Positions 5,992 through 7,899 of a DNA stretch of 7,899 nt are shown one piece after another (position 1 is the first letter of the stretch; each line of letters opens with the position of its first letter). Source of the DNA: Salinirussus sp. (GTDB lineage: Archaea; Halobacteriota; Halobacteria; Halobacteriales; Haloarculaceae). The notes beneath the pieces are model-generated. The model worked only from the letters and a program-made list of their open reading frames with translations. It was not told the origin of the DNA and ran no database searches. Made by a program: the position numbers and the translations under genes. Location of the stretch: the NCBI GenBank assembly GCA_028275005.1, contig JAQCNN010000031.1, positions 1-7,899 on the forward strand. The letters are read 5' to 3'.

Positions 5992-6483
5992 CTCACCCAC
6001 AGCGAGGATGTGGATACCCGTCCCCGACGAGGACACCGCCGCATACGACGCACAACGTTCGATAGCGTCGGCGGCCCACGGGTCAAGGTCACCGGTCTCG
6101 GGATCCCGGCAGTTGTCGAGGTCAACGCCGACGAAGGGGCCGTCCTCGGTGAACACGTAGCCCACACCCTCGGTGTCGGTATGCTCTCGTTCGTGGTACG
6201 CCAGCGCCGCCTCGAAGCGCGTCCATGTCGCCGAGTCGGTGCTACTCGCGTACCGTCCCGAGGTCGGGTCGTCGGGGATTTTCGAGGTGTCCTCGCCACA
6301 CTCGGGGCAGGTTTCGACGCCGTACTCGACGGTGGTGTGGCAGTTCCGACAGCCGACGTGCCAGCACACCCACGCCTCGCGGTCGCGGAGCGCCGTGGGG
6401 ATACCCTCAGGGGCTGGGCCAAGCGGCGCGTTCAAGATCCCGACCTCCCCGGCGTCCACGGAAGCGTCCTTGTCCGTGCTCAC
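5671..6483 (-). CDS. Truncated primase-polymerase (PrimPol, NrS-1-like), N-terminal domain only
   Basis: N-terminal part of a replication primase of the archaeo-eukaryotic (PrimPol) superfamily, as found in haloarchaeal plasmids and proviruses and related to the NrS-1 phage polymerase. Residues 28-70 carry IPTALRDREAWVCW and then an inserted zinc ribbon (C45/C48 and C59/C62). The catalytic DxD is in GVDLDN (D121/D123), SSSGTGIHI (151-159) supplies the catalytic His (H158), and EMYEDARYFALTG (176-188) closes the core. Native similarity stops near residue 205-210 (about 5855-5870). The remaining ~60 residues of open frame are the antisense of the zinc-ribbon gene. Full-length relatives continue for several hundred residues with a helicase region, which is missing here, so the gene is probably dead. 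The GTG at 6483 is fixed by a GTGA overlap with the upstream gene and a G-rich ribosome site seven bases before it. It is the last cistron of the operon. Confidence 0.75.
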   Translation of the reverse strand: MSTDKDASVDAGEVGILNAPLGPAPEGIPTALRDREAWVCWHVGCRNCHTTVEYGVETCPECGEDTSKIPDDPTSGRYASSTDSATWTRFEAALAYHEREHTDTEGVGYVFTEDGPFVGVDLDNCRDPETGDLDPWAADAIERCASYAAVSSSGTGIHILAVGELPEGGNRSGNVEMYEDARYFALTGVHIDGTPEEPQSAQDAIDVYSLYGGLTRATGSLLRGDVDLLALGAAVQGRWCVGVRRPRFCRSHTRDPSVGVTLTPIPCCAG

Positions 6484-6806
6484 GGGCGTTCACCCCCCTC
6501 GGTGGCGGCGTCGGGCCAGCACAGCCGGCAGGGTCGATACCCACGCTCGCACAGTTCGGCGCGGTTGGCTTCGACGCCTGTGGTGTCGAACGTCCCACAC
6601 GCGGGGAGGAGCCACCCCGGAGCGCCGGGCCGGTGGTACTTGTCCTCTCTCGGCGCTCGTGAGGGCAGCAGCACCGTCTCGCTCACCGTCGCGTCCTCGC
6701 TCTCATGTGTGGGCCACACGCGCCCCGGGGTGGCGGTCGTGTCGTCGGACGTGTTCTCACCCTCACCGCGCCTGGCGGCGTCGTGTGGGGACTGCTGCGG
6801 CGTCAC
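6480..6806 (-). CDS. Small putative zinc-binding protein of the element operon
   Basis: A 108-residue protein with a disordered acidic N-terminal half (to about residue 50) and a compact C-terminal half. The latter contains KYHRPG (H58), LPACGTF (C70), and RGYRPCRLCWP (C93/C96). The spacing of H58, C70, C93 and C96 suggests a single zinc site, of a kind often met in small proteins of haloarchaeal viruses and plasmids; I do not recognise a named family. The N-terminal half may not be essential, and an internal GTG (VSETVLL, residue 41) is a possible second start. The GTG at 6806 overlaps the upstream stop (GTGA) and has a perfect GGAGGTG seven bases before it, which strongly supports this start. 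Its stop overlaps the primase start in the same manner. Confidence 0.65.
   Translation of the reverse strand: MTPQQSPHDAARRGEGENTSDDTTATPGRVWPTHESEDATVSETVLLPSRAPREDKYHRPGAPGWLLPACGTFDTTGVEANRAELCERGYRPCRLCWPDAATEGGERP
6491..6500 (-). promoter_or_regulatory. Ribosome site of the primase cistron
   Basis: The - strand reads GAGGGGGGTG, seven bases before the GTG at 6483. It is a less exact match to the Shine-Dalgarno core than the two upstream sites, but the spacing is identical. Confidence 0.5.
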
Positions 6807-7111
6807 TCGTCGTCACCTCCGTTTCTGTCGACGGCGATGTGGAACTCGTCGGGTAGGCCCGCCGTGACGCGGACCGCCACTACGTCGGGGTTTCGCTTGA
6901 ACTCGCCGTAGAGCGGGTCCTCCCGTGGGTTCAGGTCGCGTTCCGTTTCCACGCGCTCGAAGAACACCGGGTGGACACGTTCGAGCGGGACGACAGCAAC
7001 CACGTCGCCGGGTTCGAGGTTCGCGTCGAGGACGTGGTTCGCGTAGGCCACACCTCGCATAGCGTCGGTTCGGGGAGCGGCGTCGAGCGGGTTTGATAGG
7101 CGGGTGGTCAC
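6803..7111 (-). CDS. Element-encoded protein, 102 residues, unknown function
   Basis: The protein starts VTTRLSNPLDAAPRTDAMRG, contains NHVLDANLEPGDVVAVVPLE and HPVFFERVETERDLNP, and ends in AVRVTAGLPDEFHIAVDRNG plus an acidic tail. LEPGDVVAVVPLE and DVVAVRVTA look like beta strands of a small barrel, but I cannot assign a family. There are no Cys residues, membrane segments or catalytic motifs. The GTG at 7111 is chosen over an in-frame upstream start at 7171. It overlaps the previous stop as GTGA and has GGAGGTG seven bases upstream, and the extra N-terminal residues from 7171 are Arg-rich and unlike the rest. Position between two other small genes and ahead of the primase suggests an accessory role in replication or regulation of the element; this is inference only. 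Confidence 0.65.
   Translation of the reverse strand: MTTRLSNPLDAAPRTDAMRGVAYANHVLDANLEPGDVVAVVPLERVHPVFFERVETERDLNPREDPLYGEFKRNPDVVAVRVTAGLPDEFHIAVDRNGGDDE
6814..6820 (-). promoter_or_regulatory. Ribosome site of the zinc-binding cistron
   Basis: Perfect GGAGGTG on the - strand, seven bases before the GTG at 6806. It fixes the start of that gene. Confidence 0.65.
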
Positions 7112-7311
7112 GCCGGCCCACCTCCGTTCGCGTCCTCGGCGTCGAGGAGGTCGAGTATCGCTTGCGCCCACGCGGCGGCGGGAAGGTCGGTTTCGGCGAG
7201 GGTTTCGAGGTCGTCGCGGTGTTCGCGTGCGGCGTCGAGGCCGCCGTGTTCGGTACGTGGTCGGGCCGACTGGTTGTGTTCGCCGGTGTCGGCGTTGTTG
7301 ACTGTGGTCAT
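7108..7311 (-). CDS. Small acidic first protein of the element operon
   Basis: Taken from the ATG at 7311 the product is 67 residues: MTTVNNADTGEHNQSARPRT, then a mostly helical acidic half with REHRDDLETLAETDLPAAAW and AQAILDLLDAED, ending in GGGPA. No family is recognised; the helical half could support dimerisation or DNA/protein contact. The start is uncertain. An in-frame GTG at 7374 lies about 24 bp after a TATA-like box and would give 88 residues as a leaderless product, but its extra N-terminus is Arg-rich, unlike the rest. No ribosome site precedes either start, which is a point in favour of the leaderless GTG. The stop overlaps the next gene's start (GTGA). Confidence 0.55.
   Translation of the reverse strand: MTTVNNADTGEHNQSARPRTEHGGLDAAREHRDDLETLAETDLPAAAWAQAILDLLDAEDANGGGPA
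7119..7125 (-). promoter_or_regulatory. Ribosome site of the 102-residue protein cistron
   Basis: Perfect GGAGGTG on the - strand, seven bases before the GTG at 7111. It fixes that start and rules against the upstream in-frame start at 7171. Confidence 0.65.
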
Positions 7312-7393
7312 GGCTTCTTGTGCGGTGAGGGGGCGGTCCTCGGCCCTCGTTCCCCGACGACGCGAGACGACCACAGATGCGGGAGGGAGCGAC

Positions 7394-7401
7394 GTTTTAA
7401 G
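7394..7401 (-). promoter_or_regulatory. TATA-like box of the element operon
   Basis: The - strand reads CTTAAAAC, the best TATA match near the operon. Transcription would begin about 25-27 bp downstream, around 7371-7374, where an in-frame GTG lies, and about 60 bp before the ATG at 7311. Confidence 0.5.
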
Positions 7402-7426
7402 ACCGCCGACGCACAAGGAACAGACA

Positions 7427-7447
7427 CCCAATCCGTCCCGGATTGGG
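7427..7447. promoter_or_regulatory. 9-bp perfect palindrome upstream of the operon promoter
   Basis: CCCAATCCG (7427-7435), spacer TCC, then CGGATTGGG (7439-7447). It is an exact dyad centred about 40 bp upstream of the operon TATA-like box. Size and place suit an activator or repressor dimer, or an initiator site of the element's replication protein. There is no T-run, so a terminator is less likely. Confidence 0.45.
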
Positions 7448-7482
7448 GTCCTCAAGTCCTTTGGTCGGCGGGGGTCTTCCAC

Positions 7483-7723
7483 TCCCGGCCCCTGCCGGTC
7501 GTACTTTGTCGTCGTTAGATATACTCATGTACTCCGAGAACTTATCAGTTTCTTTGAATGAACAAGACCACTTGTACGTTGTACCCCGGTTTTCGAGTGT
7601 CTGAGAAAATACTGCTTGCATACATACCGGTAGTGAAAACCCACAGCCGGCACACGGACGGCAGCACCCGCACACCTATTTCGCCGGGTGTCTAAGAATC
7701 CACGAGAGTCGAGAAGAACAGCG
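7483..7723. other. AT-rich intergenic stretch beside the tRNA gene
   Basis: Clearly richer in A/T than the rest of the window. It contains an imperfect 11-bp direct repeat (GTGTCTGAGAA at 7597-7607, GTGTCTAAGAA at 7688-7698) and a doubled TTGTAC (7572-7583). No gene can be supported. It could be a former integration or replication control region of the element. Confidence 0.4.
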
Positions 7724-7729
7724 AAAAAA
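7724..7729 (-). terminator. T6 terminator of tRNA-Thr
   Basis: Six T residues on the - strand, starting 23 bases beyond the tRNA 3' end. A T-run downstream of a stable RNA gene is a typical archaeal transcription stop. Confidence 0.55.
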
Positions 7730-7751
7730 GGCTTTGAACCTTTATTCCTGA

Positions 7752-7826
7752 AGCCGGTGGAGGGATTTGAACCCTCGGCCTATTCCTTACGAAGGAATCG
7801 CTCTAGCCAGTCTGAGCTACACCGGC
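7752..7826 (-). tRNA. tRNA-Thr (anticodon CGU)
   Basis: A complete 75-base cloverleaf. The acceptor stem GCCGGTG/CACCGGC, D stem GCTC/GAGC, anticodon stem ATTCC/GGAAT and T stem GAGGG/CCCTC are all fully paired. The anticodon loop TTCGTAA gives CGU, which reads the Thr codon ACG. The T loop is TTCAAAT. The discriminator is U, as I recall for haloarchaeal tRNA-Thr, and CCA is not encoded. No intron is present. The gene is intact despite the neighbouring element, as expected when an element integrates and restores the 3' end. Confidence 0.96.
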
Positions 7827-7853
7827 ACGCACTCTCTGCTTGGGTCGATACAC

Positions 7854-7868
7854 GCAATAAGAATTGCG
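7854..7868 (-). promoter_or_regulatory. Probable TATA-like box of tRNA-Thr
   Basis: The - strand reads GCAATTCTTATTGC, an A/T-rich patch about 30-40 bp before the tRNA 5' end and itself a small dyad (GCAAT/ATTGC). Spacing suits a promoter with a short 5' leader. The match to the TATA consensus is modest. Confidence 0.35.
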
Positions 7869-7899
7869 AATCACGTCACCGCGACAGCCGGACGTCGAG

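Larger units (their letters stand above)
5860..7751. mobile_element. Remnant of an integrated plasmid or provirus next to tRNA-Thr
   Basis: The interval holds a compact replication-type operon ending in a truncated primase-polymerase. On the right it abuts the 3' end of tRNA-Thr, a classic archaeal integration target. On the left it breaks into an unrelated zinc-ribbon gene. The AT-rich stretch before the tRNA contrasts with the flanks. No integrase gene is present, and I found no second copy of the tRNA 3' end at the left border, so the limits are approximate and the element is incomplete. Confidence 0.55.

Noticed and set aside
6010..6867. 285-residue open frame on the + strand
   Set aside because: Antisense to the primase and zinc-binding genes, which have motifs, ribosome sites and ordered overlaps on the other strand.
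7397..7528. 43-residue frame on the - strand starting MSISNDDK
   Set aside because: The N-terminus looks gene-like, but the rest is Pro/Gly/Arg-rich. It runs over the operon palindrome and TATA-like box, with only a weak A/T patch upstream.
7876..7899. Possible C-terminus LDVRLSR-stop of a gene entering from the right on the - strand
   Set aside because: Only seven codons are in view, too little to support a gene.
1..7899. CRISPR array, rRNA, toxin-antitoxin or restriction system
   Set aside because: No regularly spaced repeats, no rRNA signature, and no gene pair with recognisable toxin, antitoxin, nuclease or methylase motifs.

Overview
The window comes from a halophilic archaeon (class Halobacteria). 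The DNA is GC-rich with strong G/C third-position bias, and the proteins are rich in Asp and Glu. Several genes carry a TATA-like box 27-30 bp upstream of the start codon, as expected for leaderless haloarchaeal transcripts. A complete tRNA-Thr(CGU) with a U discriminator base lies near the right end. I cannot name the genus.

Left part (1-2700): a lipobox lipoprotein and a small flavin/F420-binding split-barrel enzyme on the + strand, then a long - strand FMN-dependent monooxygenase of the NtaA/SnaA/DszA type. The monooxygenase gene lies between two copies of an ~80-bp double-hairpin repeat (1254-1338 and 2790-2873). Both helices of the repeat show compensatory base changes between the copies.

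Middle (2683-3505): about 820 bp with no intact gene. It holds the second repeat copy, a decayed zinc-ribbon gene with an in-frame amber stop, a 12-bp perfect inverted repeat and a short GC hairpin. To its right are a 57-residue orphan protein gene (3506-3679) and a two-gene signalling unit (3860-5442). The first gene of that unit is a receiver-GAF protein whose phospho-acceptor position appears to be Glu. The second overlaps it by ATGA and is a RecA/RAD55-like protein without a recognisable P-loop.

Right part (5611-7826): a small zinc-ribbon gene runs head-on into the 3' end of a truncated primase-polymerase gene, and the two sequences join at about 5855-5870. The primase is the last cistron of a compact four-gene - strand operon (7311 to about 5860). 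Its three internal junctions share one layout: a G-rich ribosome site ending in GGTG, seven bases, then a GTGA stop/start overlap. A TATA-like box and a 9-bp perfect palindrome precede the operon, followed by an AT-rich stretch and then the tRNA-Thr gene. I read 5860-7750 as the remnant of an integrated plasmid or provirus at the tRNA. No integrase gene and no duplicated tRNA 3' end are visible, so most of the element has probably been lost.
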